A DNA stretch of 64,000 nucleotides from Candidatus Eremiobacter antarcticus (GCA_003244105.1 QHBK01000003.1:354004-418003), one strand, 5' to 3'. Counted from the stretch's first letter, positions 27,151 through 37,659 are shown. Made by a program: numbers and translations. Notes: a model not told the origin generated them from the sequence alone.

Positions 27151-29634
27151 TCATCCGCGCAGTGTCGCGCCGAACGCCTGCGCCAGCGTCGCCACCACGG
27201 CGCCTTGCAAACTGTTTGCTTCTTCGTCCGTGATGGTTCCATCAGCTTTGCGGAAGGTCAGCGTGAGCGCGACGCTCTTCTTGCCTTCCCCGATCTGCCG
27301 TCCGCTATATTCGTCGAACGCCGTCACATGTTCCAGGTGGCCCGCACCGCTGGCGGCCGCCGCCTCGACAACATCCCCGGCCGGCACGGCCTCGTCGATC
27401 ACGACCGCGATATCGCGCTTGACAGCGGGGAACTTCGGCAGCGGCCGGTACTGTTCGACCGGCTTGCGGCGCGGGATGTTCTCCAGATACAACGCAAACG
27501 CATAGGTCGCGAGCGGCAGTTCGTATGCAGACGCAAGGCGCGGATCTAAACGGCCGAATTTTGCGACGGTCATCCCATCGCTTGTGATTATGCCCGCCGC
27601 TCCGGGATGAAAGTACATGCGGGCGCGCGCCGCAGACCGCAGCGGACCGGCGATGAAGGTGCGCAAGATCGATTCCAGCTCGCCCTTCACGGTCAGCAGG
27701 CGCTTGTCCAGGCTCTGGCGGCCGGCTGATTCCGGCGCATCGGAAAATGCTGCGAGCCCGCACGCGGATCGCCACTCGAGGACATCACTATCGACGTACG
27801 CACCGTCGCGGGCCTGCGAGGGCTTTCCGTTTGCCGGCAACGGCCGGAAGACGTGCCCGATCTCGAAGAGCCGCAGCTCCCCATCGCACTGTGGCCACCA
27901 TTGCGCGGCCGACATCAGAACGCCCGGAAGCAGGCTTGGCCGCAGGAACCGGTGGTCTTCGGAAAGAGGATTTACGACGGCAACCACGTCCTCCCAATAC
28001 TTCAAGCCCGAGCGCTCCCACGCGCTGATCACGCGCGACCCCTGCAGCGCGACGCTGACGATCTCGTGATAACCGAGTGCCGCAAACGTGTCGGCGAGTT
28101 TCGTCTCTTGGTCGAAGGCGCTTTCGTCTATGGCTTGCGGCGCAGCGACGGTCCGCTCGGCGGCGATCGCTTCGTAGCCGATGCCTCGCGCGATCTCCTC
28201 GATGATGTCGACCTCTTCACGGACGTCAGTTCGCCAGTAGGGGATCGTGACCGACAGCTCGCCGTTCTCGTGAGAGTCGATGCCTATGGGGTCGAGCGCC
28301 GCGCGCATCTGGCCGCTGGAAAACGACGACCCCAAGACCGCGTTCACGCGCGCTGGGCGGACGCGAACGGAGTGTGGTGCTTGGGGGGCTTCGCCGCACG
28401 CCTCCACCCGTGAAGCCGCCCCGCCGTCGCCGGATAAGAACGCGGCAGCAAGCCTTCGCCCCTGCTCGGGCAGCTCGAGCGGCAAGTCTTTTTCGTGACG
28501 CAAAGCGCCTTCAGTGCGCAAGCGCAGCGCGAGCGAGGCACGGCGGACCGCGGAACCGACGAAGTTGGCCGACTCGACGAAGACGTTTTTGGTGGCGGCC
28601 GTGACGGCGCTCGCCGCTCCTCCCATGATGCCGGCGATCCCGATCGCTCCTTGCGCATCTGCGATCACCGGCGTCCCCGGGGCCAACGTACGCGCAACGC
28701 CGTCCAACGTCGTGACCGCTTCGCCATCGAAGGCGGCGCGCGCGATGATGCGTCCGCCGCGTATCGCATCCGCGTCGTAGAAATGCAGAGGCTGACCCGT
28801 CTCCAGGAGGGCGTAGTTGGAGATGTCGACGATCGAGTTGATGCTGCGCACTCCGGCTGCTTGCAATCGGAGAACCATCCAGATCGGCGATCGGCCGGTC
28901 TTGACGCCGCGGAAGAACTGCCCGAGCAATCGCCGGCAAACGGCGGGATCGCCGATCTCAACCGTGATCGGCGAGTCATAAGAACCGGCCTGGTCCTCGG
29001 GCGCCGCGGCGCGGAACGTCGCCCCGACAGCTGCCGCAGCTTCACGCGCGAGTCCCGCGATCGATAGGCAGTCCGGCCGGTTGGAGGGCACTTCGACGTC
29101 CAACACCGCCTCCGGAAGCCGGGCGGCTTTCCAGAAGTCCTCGCCGACCGGTGCGTCGTCTTCCAAGATCACGATGCCGTCTTCATACTCGCCCGGAAGC
29201 GCCAGCTCGTCCGGTGAGCACATCATGCCCACCGATTCCACACCTCGCAGCACGCTTCGCTCGATGCGCTTTGTGCCGCGCCCTCCATTTCCGGCCGAGT
29301 TTGCAGAAGCGCTTTTGACCACCTCATCGCTCGTCCGCTCGAAGACGACCGCTCCGGGTAGCGCGACTGGGATCTTATCGCCGGCCCGAACGTTTTGGGC
29401 GCCCGTGACGATCTGCAAGCGCTCGCGGCCGACATCAACGCTGCTCAAGAACAGCCGATCAGCGTTTGGATGGCGTTGCAACGCCTCGATACGGCCGACG
29501 ACGATGTGGTCTGGCCTTGGCTGTTCGATGACGCTTTCGACGGTGAGGCCGCGCGCAGTCAGGCCTGCCGCGAGCGCGTGCGCGGACGCGTCGCTTTGCA
29601 TGAAATCGCGCAGCCACGAAAGCGGAACACGCAC
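27151..29634 (-). CDS. pheT: Phenylalanine--tRNA ligase beta subunit
   Basis: Large subunit of the (alpha-beta)2 phenylalanyl-tRNA synthetase, 827 residues. Domains in order: a tRNA-binding EMAP-type domain (about 40-160; IVVGRIEALQRHPNADRL and IVTGAQNVRAGDKIPVALPGA), the B3/B4 editing region (VEVPSNRPDCLSIAGLAREA), B5 (RVRPARVNAVLGS), the core catalytic-like domain, and a C-terminal anticodon-binding FDX-ACB domain (KFPAVKRDIAVVIDEAVPAGDV). The start is directly adjacent to the pheS stop, with no gap, as in most pheST operons. Confidence 0.97.
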   Translation of the reverse strand: MRVPLSWLRDFMQSDASAHALAAGLTARGLTVESVIEQPRPDHIVVGRIEALQRHPNADRLFLSSVDVGRERLQIVTGAQNVRAGDKIPVALPGAVVFERTSDEVVKSASANSAGNGGRGTKRIERSVLRGVESVGMMCSPDELALPGEYEDGIVILEDDAPVGEDFWKAARLPEAVLDVEVPSNRPDCLSIAGLAREAAAAVGATFRAAAPEDQAGSYDSPITVEIGDPAVCRRLLGQFFRGVKTGRSPIWMVLRLQAAGVRSINSIVDISNYALLETGQPLHFYDADAIRGGRIIARAAFDGEAVTTLDGVARTLAPGTPVIADAQGAIGIAGIMGGAASAVTAATKNVFVESANFVGSAVRRASLALRLRTEGALRHEKDLPLELPEQGRRLAAAFLSGDGGAASRVEACGEAPQAPHSVRVRPARVNAVLGSSFSSGQMRAALDPIGIDSHENGELSVTIPYWRTDVREEVDIIEEIARGIGYEAIAAERTVAAPQAIDESAFDQETKLADTFAALGYHEIVSVALQGSRVISAWERSGLKYWEDVVAVVNPLSEDHRFLRPSLLPGVLMSAAQWWPQCDGELRLFEIGHVFRPLPANGKPSQARDGAYVDSDVLEWRSACGLAAFSDAPESAGRQSLDKRLLTVKGELESILRTFIAGPLRSAARARMYFHPGAAGIITSDGMTVAKFGRLDPRLASAYELPLATYAFALYLENIPRRKPVEQYRPLPKFPAVKRDIAVVIDEAVPAGDVVEAAAASGAGHLEHVTAFDEYSGRQIGEGKKSVALTLTFRKADGTITDEEANSLQGAVVATLAQAFGATLRG

Positions 29635-30657
29635 CTACTGGAACTGCTCCACGAAGGCGGGCTGGTTTTCCGTGAGCAGGCGGATATCGTCGATGTTGTG
29701 CCGCACGAGCGCGATGCGCTCGATGCCCAAACCGAACGCCCAACCGGTGTACAGCTCCGGGTCATAGCCTGCGCTGCGCAGCACATGAGGATGCACCATG
29801 CCGCTGCCGCCCATCTCGAGCCAGCCGGCGCCGCCACACGACCGGCATCCGCTGCCCGCGCAGACACCGCAGGAGACGTCGACTTCGGCCGACGGTTCGG
29901 TGAATTGAAAATAAGAAGGCCGGAACCGCGTCCGCCGCTCGGGCCCATACAGATGCCGGCAAAGATCGCCGACGAACCCCTTGAGATGCGCGAACGTGAC
30001 CCCGCGACCGACTTGCAGCCCTTCGAACTGATGGAACATGAATGCATGGCGCGCATCGAGCGCATCCCGACGGTAGACCTTGCCGGGTACGAGGATCGCG
30101 ATGGGTGGTGGGTGCTGGAGCATCGCGCGCACCTGCATGGGCGAGGTGTGGGTCCGCAAGAGCGCCCCCGAGGGGAGGTAGAATGTGTCCATCGCCTCGC
30201 GCGACGGATGGTCGGCGGGAATGTTCATGGCTTCGAAGTTGTAATATTCGCTTTCGACTTCGGGCCCCAGAACAACCGCGAAGCCGCGGCTGCGAAAAAA
30301 GCTCACGACGTCGTTGAGGGTCCGCCGCAGTATGTGGATGGAACCACGCTTGGGCGCAGTCGCGGGAAACGTGACGTCGTAGGTCTTGGCAAGCTCCGAG
30401 CGCAGTCCGGCGTCGCGCAGCCGAAGCGCTGCGCTCGCGAACGAAGATTCAATCCGCAGCTTGCTTTCGTTTGCGCGCTGCCCGAATTCCGCGCGCTCTT
30501 CTTTGGGAAGCTTGCCGACGCCGGCCATGATCTGCGAAAGCCGGCCGCCCTTGCGTCCTAAGACGCTCGTGTACAAGGCGTCGAGCTCTGCTTGCGTGTT
30601 AAGGGCCGCCGTGCGCGCGGCGACCTCGTCTTCCAGGTCCTTGAGCTGATCGGTCAA
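29635..30657 (-). CDS. pheS: Phenylalanine--tRNA ligase alpha subunit
   Basis: Catalytic subunit, 340 residues. An N-terminal coiled-coil arm (about 1-85) precedes the class II core. Motif 2 region: RTHTSPMQVRAML, KVYRRDALDARHAFMFHQFEGL. Motif 3 region: GWAFGLGIERIALVRHNIDDIR. FQFTEPSAEVDVSC with the nearby CRSCGGAGWLEMGGSGMVHP also fits PheS. The upstream leader contains a terminator-like hairpin 41 bases before the start, so expression probably depends on readthrough. Confidence 0.97.
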   Translation of the reverse strand: MTDQLKDLEDEVAARTAALNTQAELDALYTSVLGRKGGRLSQIMAGVGKLPKEERAEFGQRANESKLRIESSFASAALRLRDAGLRSELAKTYDVTFPATAPKRGSIHILRRTLNDVVSFFRSRGFAVVLGPEVESEYYNFEAMNIPADHPSREAMDTFYLPSGALLRTHTSPMQVRAMLQHPPPIAILVPGKVYRRDALDARHAFMFHQFEGLQVGRGVTFAHLKGFVGDLCRHLYGPERRTRFRPSYFQFTEPSAEVDVSCGVCAGSGCRSCGGAGWLEMGGSGMVHPHVLRSAGYDPELYTGWAFGLGIERIALVRHNIDDIRLLTENQPAFVEQFQ

Positions 30658-30689
30658 TGTTTCGGGCGCCTACGCGAGCTTTGGTGCAC

Positions 30690-30722
30690 GAAAAGAACGT
30701 GGCCGCTCGAGGTGCGGCCACG
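30690..30722 (-). terminator. Leader terminator/attenuator upstream of pheS
   Basis: Perfect nine-pair stem CGTGGCCGC (30722-30714) with GCGGCCACG (30706-30698), a seven-base loop, then a T-rich run TTCTTTT on the minus strand. Only about 40 bases then remain before pheS, with no obvious promoter, so pheST would need readthrough. That fits attenuation control of the synthetase operon. Confidence 0.7.
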
Positions 30723-30774
30723 GATGATACCACGTAGTATTGCTGCGCCTTACAGCGCGGGCACCCACGATATC

Positions 30775-30876
30775 CTAACGGGAATCTTGAGGGGCCATCC
30801 GCTTGTAAAGCAAGTATGCTTTGACCGAACCGGTGGTGAGAAACAGCTTCCAGAACAGCTCCGGAGATAGTAACAG
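30775..30876 (-). CDS. YqzL-like small protein
   Basis: A mini-gene of about 33 residues between trmH and pheS. The product includes LSPELFWKLFLTTGSVKAYLLYKRM, which closely fits the YqzL family pattern (W-x-x-F-x-x-T-G-x-x-x-x-Y-L-L-x-K). A strong ribosome binding site, AAGGAGG, sits nine bases before a CTG codon (30876-30874); no ATG, GTG or TTG is available at the right distance, so I propose a CTG start. A sigma-70-type promoter lies upstream. Function of YqzL is unknown. The alternative is a leader peptide for pheST; it contains three Phe codons. Confidence 0.55.
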   Translation of the reverse strand: MLLSPELFWKLFLTTGSVKAYLLYKRMAPQDSR

Positions 30877-30934
30877 AGTAACCGACCTCCTTGCGTTCTC
30901 AAACCGAGCTTGTTTCCGGGTTCTACCGGGCCCC

Positions 30935-30964
30935 AGTATAGCATAGGAGCGTCGCCAAAAACAA
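30935..30964 (-). promoter_or_regulatory. Promoter for the yqzL-like/pheST unit
   Basis: On the minus strand TTGTTT (30964-30959) and TATACT (30940-30935) are 18 bases apart. It lies directly after the trmH stop (30986) and gives a leader of about 270 bases before pheS, which contains the mini-gene and the hairpin. Confidence 0.55.
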
Positions 30965-30985
30965 GGCTGCACGGCCTCTTGACTT

Positions 30986-31795
30986 TCACGTCGTATTCGT
31001 TCCACGCGCGCGGGCGAACTCGTACATCAAGATCGAGCCGGCCACAGCGGCGTTCAGCGAATCCACACCGCTGCGCTGCGGAATGGCAACCGAGGCATCG
31101 ATGTCCGCGCGAGGTATGTCTTCGAGGCCGCTCCGCTCCTGGCCGATCAAAAGCGCGGCTCGCTCGGGCGGTTCGAAAAGACGGACGTCTTGACCCGAGG
31201 CCTCCGCCGCGATGACGAACAGGCGCGCCTCCCGGACGGCGCTGACGAGCTGCTGCCATTTTGCATATTGGAAGATCGGCACTCGGAAAAGCGCGCCCAT
31301 GGAGGCGCGCACGACCTTGTCGTTATAGGGCTCGACCGCCGTGGGTCCAAAGCACACGGCCCGCGCGCCGAATGCATCGGCGCTGCGGATCAGGGTTCCA
31401 GCGTTGCCGGGGTCGGCGATGTCGGGAAGCGTGACGACGAGCACGGCGCCGCTGCTGGGCAATCGCGAGGGCAAGCGCTCGACGGGCTCGTGGACGAAAC
31501 GCACGACCCCCACGATGCTCTGGGGAGTTTTGGTCTGTGCGAGCGATTCGAGCGTGCGCTGGTCTACCGACCATACTTCACAGGCGCCGGCCAGACGCGA
31601 TTGCAGTTCCTCGCTTGCCGCTGCGCCTTGCGACATGAAGACTTGCTCGACGACGGCACCGCCGTCAACGGCCGCCGCCAGCACGAGCGGCCCCTCCACG
31701 AGGAAACACCGCCTTTGCAGACGGTGTTTTTTCTGCTGCAGGAGACGCGCGCTGCGGACCGCGGCGTGATGGAAGCCCGCGGAACCGGCGCTCAC
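30986..31795 (-). CDS. TrmH/SpoU-family RNA 2'-O-methyltransferase
   Basis: SAM-dependent RNA ribose methyltransferase of the SPOUT class, 269 residues. The N-terminal substrate-binding part has RRCFLVEGPLVLAAAV. The catalytic knotted domain shows motif 1 DIADPGNAGTLIRSADAFGA (Asn and Arg), motif 2 ALLIGQERSGLED, and motif 3 SGVDSLNAAVAGSILMYE. The target (rRNA or tRNA) cannot be decided from sequence. It begins with GTG nine bases after the rplT stop, as part of the infC-rpmI-rplT operon; the RNA methyltransferase is a frequent neighbour of rplT. Confidence 0.9.
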   Translation of the reverse strand: MSAGSAGFHHAAVRSARLLQQKKHRLQRRCFLVEGPLVLAAAVDGGAVVEQVFMSQGAAASEELQSRLAGACEVWSVDQRTLESLAQTKTPQSIVGVVRFVHEPVERLPSRLPSSGAVLVVTLPDIADPGNAGTLIRSADAFGARAVCFGPTAVEPYNDKVVRASMGALFRVPIFQYAKWQQLVSAVREARLFVIAAEASGQDVRLFEPPERAALLIGQERSGLEDIPRADIDASVAIPQRSGVDSLNAAVAGSILMYEFARARGTNTT

Positions 31796-31804
31796 CTGGA
31801 TGCT

Positions 31805-32179
31805 TTAGGGCCGCTGGGTGCCGGCAGGCAGATGTTTCTTGGCGATTTCGAGCAGGTGCGAAAAAGCCGACTGGTCGTTGACGGCGAGCTCGGCTAAGAT
31901 CTTGCGGTTCACGTTCAGGCCCTCTTTCTTGAGGCCACTCATTAGCCTGCTGTAGGTCAGACCCTCGCTGCGCGCAGCCGCGTTGATGCGGGTTATCCAC
32001 AACGATCGAAAATCACGCTTGCGCCGCCGCCGGTCTCGAAAGGCGTAGACCATTGAATGCAGCAGCGCCTCGTTGGCCGCCTTGTACGTGCGTCCTCTGG
32101 CTCCGCGAAACCCTTTGGCCGCCTTGAGGACCTTGCGCCGCTTCTTGAGCGACATGATCCCGCGCTTGATCCGTGCCAT
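31805..32179 (-). CDS. rplT: 50S ribosomal protein L20
   Basis: A 124-residue L20, needed early in 50S assembly. The opening MARIKRG, the basic helix [21 protein letters not shown], the [24 protein letters not shown] segment and [14 protein letters not shown] are family-diagnostic. In other bacteria L20 also represses this operon by binding leader mRNA. It lies third in infC-rpmI-rplT-trmH. Confidence 0.97.
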   Translation of the reverse strand: MARIKRGIMSLKKRRKVLKAAKGFRGARGRTYKAANEALLHSMVYAFRDRRRRKRDFRSLWITRINAAARSEGLTYSRLMSGLKKEGLNVNRKILAELAVNDQSAFSHLLEIAKKHLPAGTQRP

Positions 32180-32248
32180 GGTGCAATGCTCCCGTGTTGC
32201 GTCCCTGAAGACATGGCGCTTCGCTGCGCCGTTTCCGGCTCGCTTCGA

Positions 32249-32452
32249 TCAGGTATAAGGCAGTTGGCGCTTCAGGCGGGGCGAGTCGGTCTTGTCAACG
32301 ACGACTTGCTTGCGAAAGCCGCGGATGCGCTTGGGCGACTTCTTCGTCAGGATGTGGCTGCAGCCCGAAAACTGCCGCTCGCGCATGAACTTGCCCGTGC
32401 CCGTCTGTTTCACGCGCTTCGCGGCGCCCCGATGCGTCTTCAATTTCGGCAT
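32249..32452 (-). CDS. rpmI: 50S ribosomal protein L35
   Basis: A 67-residue L35 with the family start [20 protein letters not shown] and a highly basic remainder ([16 protein letters not shown]). It sits between infC and rplT in the usual order and is co-transcribed with them. Confidence 0.96.
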   Translation of the reverse strand: MPKLKTHRGAAKRVKQTGTGKFMRERQFSGCSHILTKKSPKRIRGFRKQVVVDKTDSPRLKRQLPYT

Positions 32453-32469
32453 GTCTCTCTCGATTCTCT

Positions 32470-33099
32470 TTAGCTCGGCGGCGCGTCGGCGACGGTCGCC
32501 ACCGCGGGCGTCTTCGCGCTGACCGCACTTGCGATGGCTTCGCTGCGCGGGGACAAGATCATGAACATATTGCGCCCTTCCAGCCGCGGTTCGCGCTCGA
32601 CGGTCGCGAACTTCGCCGTGTCTGCAGCGACGCGTTCAAGTATTCTGCGACCCTGCTGCGCGTAGGCGATCTCTCTGCCGCGGAACATGATCGTGACCTT
32701 GACCTTGTCGCCGTCGAATAGCAACCGCTCCGCCGTGCGAAATTTCACCTGGTAATCATGCTCCTCGATCTTCGGCCGCAGCTTCACTTCACGCAGCTCC
32801 ATGTTATGCGCTCTCTTGCGCGCCTCTTTGTCCTTTTTGTTCTGCTCATAACGCAGGCGGCCGTAATCATCAAGGCGGCACACGGGCGGTACCGCGTTGG
32901 GAGAGACCTCGATGAGGTCCACGCTGCGCTCGCGAGCCAGGGAAAGGGCATCGTACGTCGACATGATGCCCAGCTGCGCCCCGTCATCCGAGATCACCCG
33001 GACTTGGGGCACTCTAATTTGTTCGTTGACGCGAAGCTGTTTGCTAATGAGCGGGAACTTCTTGAAGCAGCGCGATTGTTCGGATAGTGCGGTCCTCAT
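32470..33099 (-). CDS. infC: Translation initiation factor IF-3
   Basis: IF-3 keeps ribosomal subunits apart and proofreads initiation codons. N-domain: [16 protein letters not shown] and [21 protein letters not shown]-domain: [20 protein letters not shown] and [19 protein letters not shown]. From ATG 33099 the product is 209 residues. An ATT codon at 33048-33046 begins [10 protein letters not shown], which aligns with the AUU starts of infC in Bacillus and would give 192 residues; a rare start is the classical autoregulation device of infC. Neither has a strong ribosome binding site, so the start is open. A leader terminator lies just upstream. Confidence 0.95.
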   Translation of the reverse strand: MRTALSEQSRCFKKFPLISKQLRVNEQIRVPQVRVISDDGAQLGIMSTYDALSLARERSVDLIEVSPNAVPPVCRLDDYGRLRYEQNKKDKEARKRAHNMELREVKLRPKIEEHDYQVKFRTAERLLFDGDKVKVTIMFRGREIAYAQQGRRILERVAADTAKFATVEREPRLEGRNMFMILSPRSEAIASAVSAKTPAVATVADAPPS

Positions 33100-33120
33100 C
33101 GGTCAGCGCAGTGAGTGAAA

Positions 33121-33144
33121 TAAAAAAACCTGCGGTTGCAGGCT
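33121..33144 (-). terminator. Leader terminator/attenuator of the infC operon
   Basis: On the minus strand AGCCTGC-AACC-GCAGGTT forms a seven-pair stem (one G-U), followed by TTTTTTA. It lies 22 bases before the ATG of infC and about 100 bases after the promoter. A factor-independent terminator in this leader is the known arrangement for L20 control of infC operons in Firmicutes. Confidence 0.75.
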
Positions 33145-33248
33145 ACCCGGTGACGGCCGGTGACAAACGTTTCCGCTGCCTTCGTCTTTCGAACCCAGCC
33201 GGCTGCTTGGAGGCGCCGCGGGGTGCGAAGGGTAGTCGATGCTTTCCG

Positions 33249-33278
33249 ATTATAGCAAGGCCGTGCGGCGGGGGTCAA
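33249..33278 (-). promoter_or_regulatory. Promoter of infC-rpmI-rplT-trmH
   Basis: On the minus strand TTGACC (33278-33273), 18 bases, then TATAAT (33254-33249). Both boxes are close to consensus, as expected for a ribosomal-protein operon. It implies a leader of about 140 bases containing the attenuator. Confidence 0.8.
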
Positions 33279-33362
33279 GCCGGCTGTGGCGGCCGCCCAA
33301 AGCGGCAATGGGACATGATGGCATGACGCGGCAGCGAAGGCCGCATTTGGCAGCTGCGCGAA

Positions 33363-33950
33363 TTGCGCGGCGTGGTCAAAGAAGATTATAAAACGGCGCA
33401 TCCGTGGCAAAAAAAGCGTTCCGACGAACGCAAACTGGGTCTTGTGATGGTGAACACGGGACCTGGCAAGGGCAAGACGACGGCCGCCCTTGGGCTTGCC
33501 CTGCGAGCCATCGGCCATCACCATCGCGTCAAGATCATCCAGTTCATGAAGGGCGATCCGTTTTACGGCGAGATTCTCATCCGGCAGCGGCTGCCCGAGC
33601 TTGAGATAGAGCAGTTCGGGCTGGATCGCTTCGTCGACCCCAAGAACCCCGAACCGGAACACGTGCAGCGCGCCCAAGAGGGATTCGACGCGGCTGCTCA
33701 AGCCATCACGAGCGGCGAATACCATGTCGTCGTCTTGGACGAGATCAACGTCGCGCTCGCCTTCGGACTTGTGTCTACGGATGCGGTCGTGGCCCTGCTG
33801 CGAGAGAGGCCGGCGCACGTGGAAGTGATCCTGACCGGCCGGGACGCCCCCCAGGCCATCATCGATGCAGCCGATTACGTCAATGAGATAACGGACATCA
33901 AGCATCCCTATCAGAGGAACGTTCCCGCCCGCGTCGGGATCGAGTTCTAA
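33363..33950 (+). CDS. cobO: Cob(I)yrinic acid a,c-diamide / cobalamin adenosyltransferase (CobA/CobO type)
   Basis: Transfers the adenosyl group of ATP to reduced corrinoid, making adenosylcobalamin. The 195-residue product has the modified P-loop [19 protein letters not shown], then VKIIQFMKG, the [11 protein letters not shown] Walker-B-like segment and [20 protein letters not shown], all typical of the CobA/BtuR/CobO class. It directly precedes an adenosylcobalamin-dependent mutase, which argues for cofactor supply. The start is a TTG (33363); GTG 33372 is an alternative. A strong ribosome binding site is not seen. Confidence 0.92.
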   Translation: MRGVVKEDYKTAHPWQKKRSDERKLGLVMVNTGPGKGKTTAALGLALRAIGHHHRVKIIQFMKGDPFYGEILIRQRLPELEIEQFGLDRFVDPKNPEPEHVQRAQEGFDAAAQAITSGEYHVVVLDEINVALAFGLVSTDAVVALLRERPAHVEVILTGRDAPQAIIDAADYVNEITDIKHPYQRNVPARVGIEF

Positions 33951-33990
33951 GCGCGGCCGCGCTGCACTGCGTCTAAGGGAAGTCTCATCT

Positions 33991-35684
<1,694 letters not shown>

Positions 35685-35685
<1 letters not shown>

Positions 35686-36092
35686 TGGCGCGTCCGATCC
35701 GGATCCTCGTCGCAAAAGCCGGTCTTGACGGGCACGACAGAGGGGCCAAGGTGATCGCGCGCGCCCTGCGCGACGCCGGATTCGAAGTCATCTACACCGG
35801 CCTGCACCAGACGCCCGAGCAGGTCGTCGAAGCCGCCATCCAAGAGGACGTCGACGGCATCGGCCTTTCGGTTCTGTCCGGCGCGCACATGACGCTCTTT
35901 CCGCGCATCAAAGAACTCTTGGACAAGGACGGAGCGAGCGACGTCGTTCTGTTCGGCGGCGGCACCATACCAAATGAAGACATCGAGGCGCTGCGCGAGG
36001 CGGGGGTTGCGGCCGTTTTCACTCCGGGCGCTCCGATCGCCGGCATCGTCGATTTCGTGCGCCGCGAATGCGGCAAACGGGTAGAGGTCTGA
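35685..36092 (+). CDS. icmB: Acyl-CoA mutase small subunit, B12-binding domain
   Basis: A 135-residue stand-alone cobalamin-binding domain that completes the mutase. [22 protein letters not shown] contains DGHDRG, whose histidine is the lower axial ligand of cobalt in this superfamily; [10 protein letters not shown] and [12 protein letters not shown] are the other base-binding stretches. Size and separation match IcmB of split isobutyryl-CoA mutases and the small subunits of split methylmalonyl-CoA mutases. The stop of the large subunit and this ATG overlap (TGATG), so both subunits are translationally coupled. Confidence 0.93.
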
Positions 36093-36105
36093 CCTCGGAG
36101 ATTTG

Positions 36106-37659
36106 ATGCCAATTCGGGTGCGTTTTGCCCCCAGTCCGACGGGCTATTTGCATGTGGGCGGCGCTCGCACCGCGCTGTTCAACTGGCTGTTCGCCAAGCA
36201 TCATGGCGGCAGGTTCGTTTTGCGCTTGGAAGACACCGATAGAGCGCGCAATCGCCCGGAATACGCGCAGGCCGTGTACGACGGGCTGCGCTGGCTGCAG
36301 ATCAACTGGGACGAAGGCCCGGATACCGGCGGCCCATACGCGCCGTATGCGCAAAGCGAGCGAACGGCCCTGCATCTGGCCGCAGCTCACGCAATGCTGC
36401 GCTCGGGTGCGGCCTACGAGTGCTGGTGTCCGCCTGCGGCAGGCGCCGACACCGAAGCGCTCGAGGACGCGAGCGATGCGGACGCGCCGGCGTCGGTGAA
36501 CGGTGGGGGAATCGAAAGAACAGCACTGCGATCGCAGACGCGCTGCCTCTGCGGTCTGTCGCCGCGCACTGACAAGCCGGATTCCGCAGCTGATGGCACG
36601 CAGCCGGCCATCCGCTTGCGCGTTCCGGCCGAGCGGGCTCTTGTCGTCGACGACGCCGTCCGTGGGCGCGTCACGTTTCCCGCCGGCACCGTTCCCGATT
36701 TCATTCTGACGGCCAGCGATGGGAGAGCCCTCTACAACCTGGCAGCGTCTGTGGACGATCACGAGATGCGAATCACACATGTCATCCGGGGAGAAGAACA
36801 TCTCGCCAACGCCCCCAAGCAGTTGTTGATCTATGAAGCCATGGGATGGGAGCCGCCGGTGTTCGCTCATCTTCCGATCTTGTTGAACGCGCAGCGCCGC
36901 AAGCTGAGCAAGCGCGACGGCGCCACGTCGCTGCACGACTACGAAGGCATGGGCTACCTGCCTGAGGCGGTGGTCAACTTCTTAGCGCTGCTGGGCTGGT
37001 CGCCCGGCGACAACAAAGAACTGCTGACGCGCGATGAGATCGTGAGACTCTTCGATCTCGAGGGCGTCGTGAAACATCCCGCGATCTTCGAAACGGCGAA
37101 ACTGGGTTGGATGAACAAGGAGTACATCAAGGCGCTGCCGGCCGCAGCGCTGGCCACCAGGCTTGCCGATTTCATGCGCCGGCACTCGGAGCATGGGGCC
37201 GCGCTGCCAGACTTTCCATATCTCGAGAGAGTCGCCGAATTGTTCCGGGAACGCGCCAAGACGTTGGCCGACATCGTGCGGCTCGGATCGTACTTCTTCA
37301 CGCGCGATCCCATCGAGCCGAGCGAGGAGGCCCTCGCGAAATATTGTTCCCCACCAGGTCCGGCGGGAGACAGCCTGCGCGCCGTGAGAAGCGCGCTTGC
37401 AGCCGCACCGCGCTTCGACGTCGGCACTGTTGAGAAGTCGATCCGCGAGCTGGCGGAGGAAACGAAGACCAAGGCGTCTGCCTATATCCATCCTCTGCGA
37501 GCCGCGGTCAGCGGGCAAGCGGTCAGCCCCGGCATCTTCGAAGTATGTTCGATCCTTGGACGAGAGACAGTTCTGGCGCGCGTCGACGCGCTGGTGAGCT
37601 TCTTGGATTCCGCGGCTTCGGAGAAGACCACAGCCGCGCACGCGAAACCCGCGCGATGA
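36106..37659 (+). CDS. gltX: Glutamate--tRNA ligase
   Basis: Charges tRNA-Glu (and perhaps tRNA-Gln if Gln is made by amidation). It has 517 residues. The class I HIGH region is RFAPSPTGYLHVGGARTALFNWL, and the KMSKS-type loop is RKLSKRDGATSLHDY. A probable zinc site is C106-x-C108 ... C147-x-C149, with an expanded alanine/aspartate-rich loop between the pairs (38 residues rather than about 24). The C-terminal half is the helical anticodon-binding domain. ATG 36106 begins MPIRVRFAPSPTG. The glmU start overlaps its stop by four bases. Confidence 0.95.
   Translation: MPIRVRFAPSPTGYLHVGGARTALFNWLFAKHHGGRFVLRLEDTDRARNRPEYAQAVYDGLRWLQINWDEGPDTGGPYAPYAQSERTALHLAAAHAMLRSGAAYECWCPPAAGADTEALEDASDADAPASVNGGGIERTALRSQTRCLCGLSPRTDKPDSAADGTQPAIRLRVPAERALVVDDAVRGRVTFPAGTVPDFILTASDGRALYNLAASVDDHEMRITHVIRGEEHLANAPKQLLIYEAMGWEPPVFAHLPILLNAQRRKLSKRDGATSLHDYEGMGYLPEAVVNFLALLGWSPGDNKELLTRDEIVRLFDLEGVVKHPAIFETAKLGWMNKEYIKALPAAALATRLADFMRRHSEHGAALPDFPYLERVAELFRERAKTLADIVRLGSYFFTRDPIEPSEEALAKYCSPPGPAGDSLRAVRSALAAAPRFDVGTVEKSIRELAEETKTKASAYIHPLRAAVSGQAVSPGIFEVCSILGRETVLARVDALVSFLDSAASEKTTAAHAKPAR

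Noticed and set aside
30721-30760. GTGGTAT sequence before the pheS hairpin considered as a T-box core.
   Set aside because: The T-box consensus (GGGTGGNACCGCG) is not met and no stem I with a Phe specifier loop is evident; a coding mini-gene fills most of the leader.
31704-31732. Terminator-like hairpin (AAACACCG/CGGTGTTT plus Ts) on the plus strand inside trmH.
   Set aside because: It encodes conserved-looking codons of trmH and no plus-strand transcript would need it; most likely coincidence.
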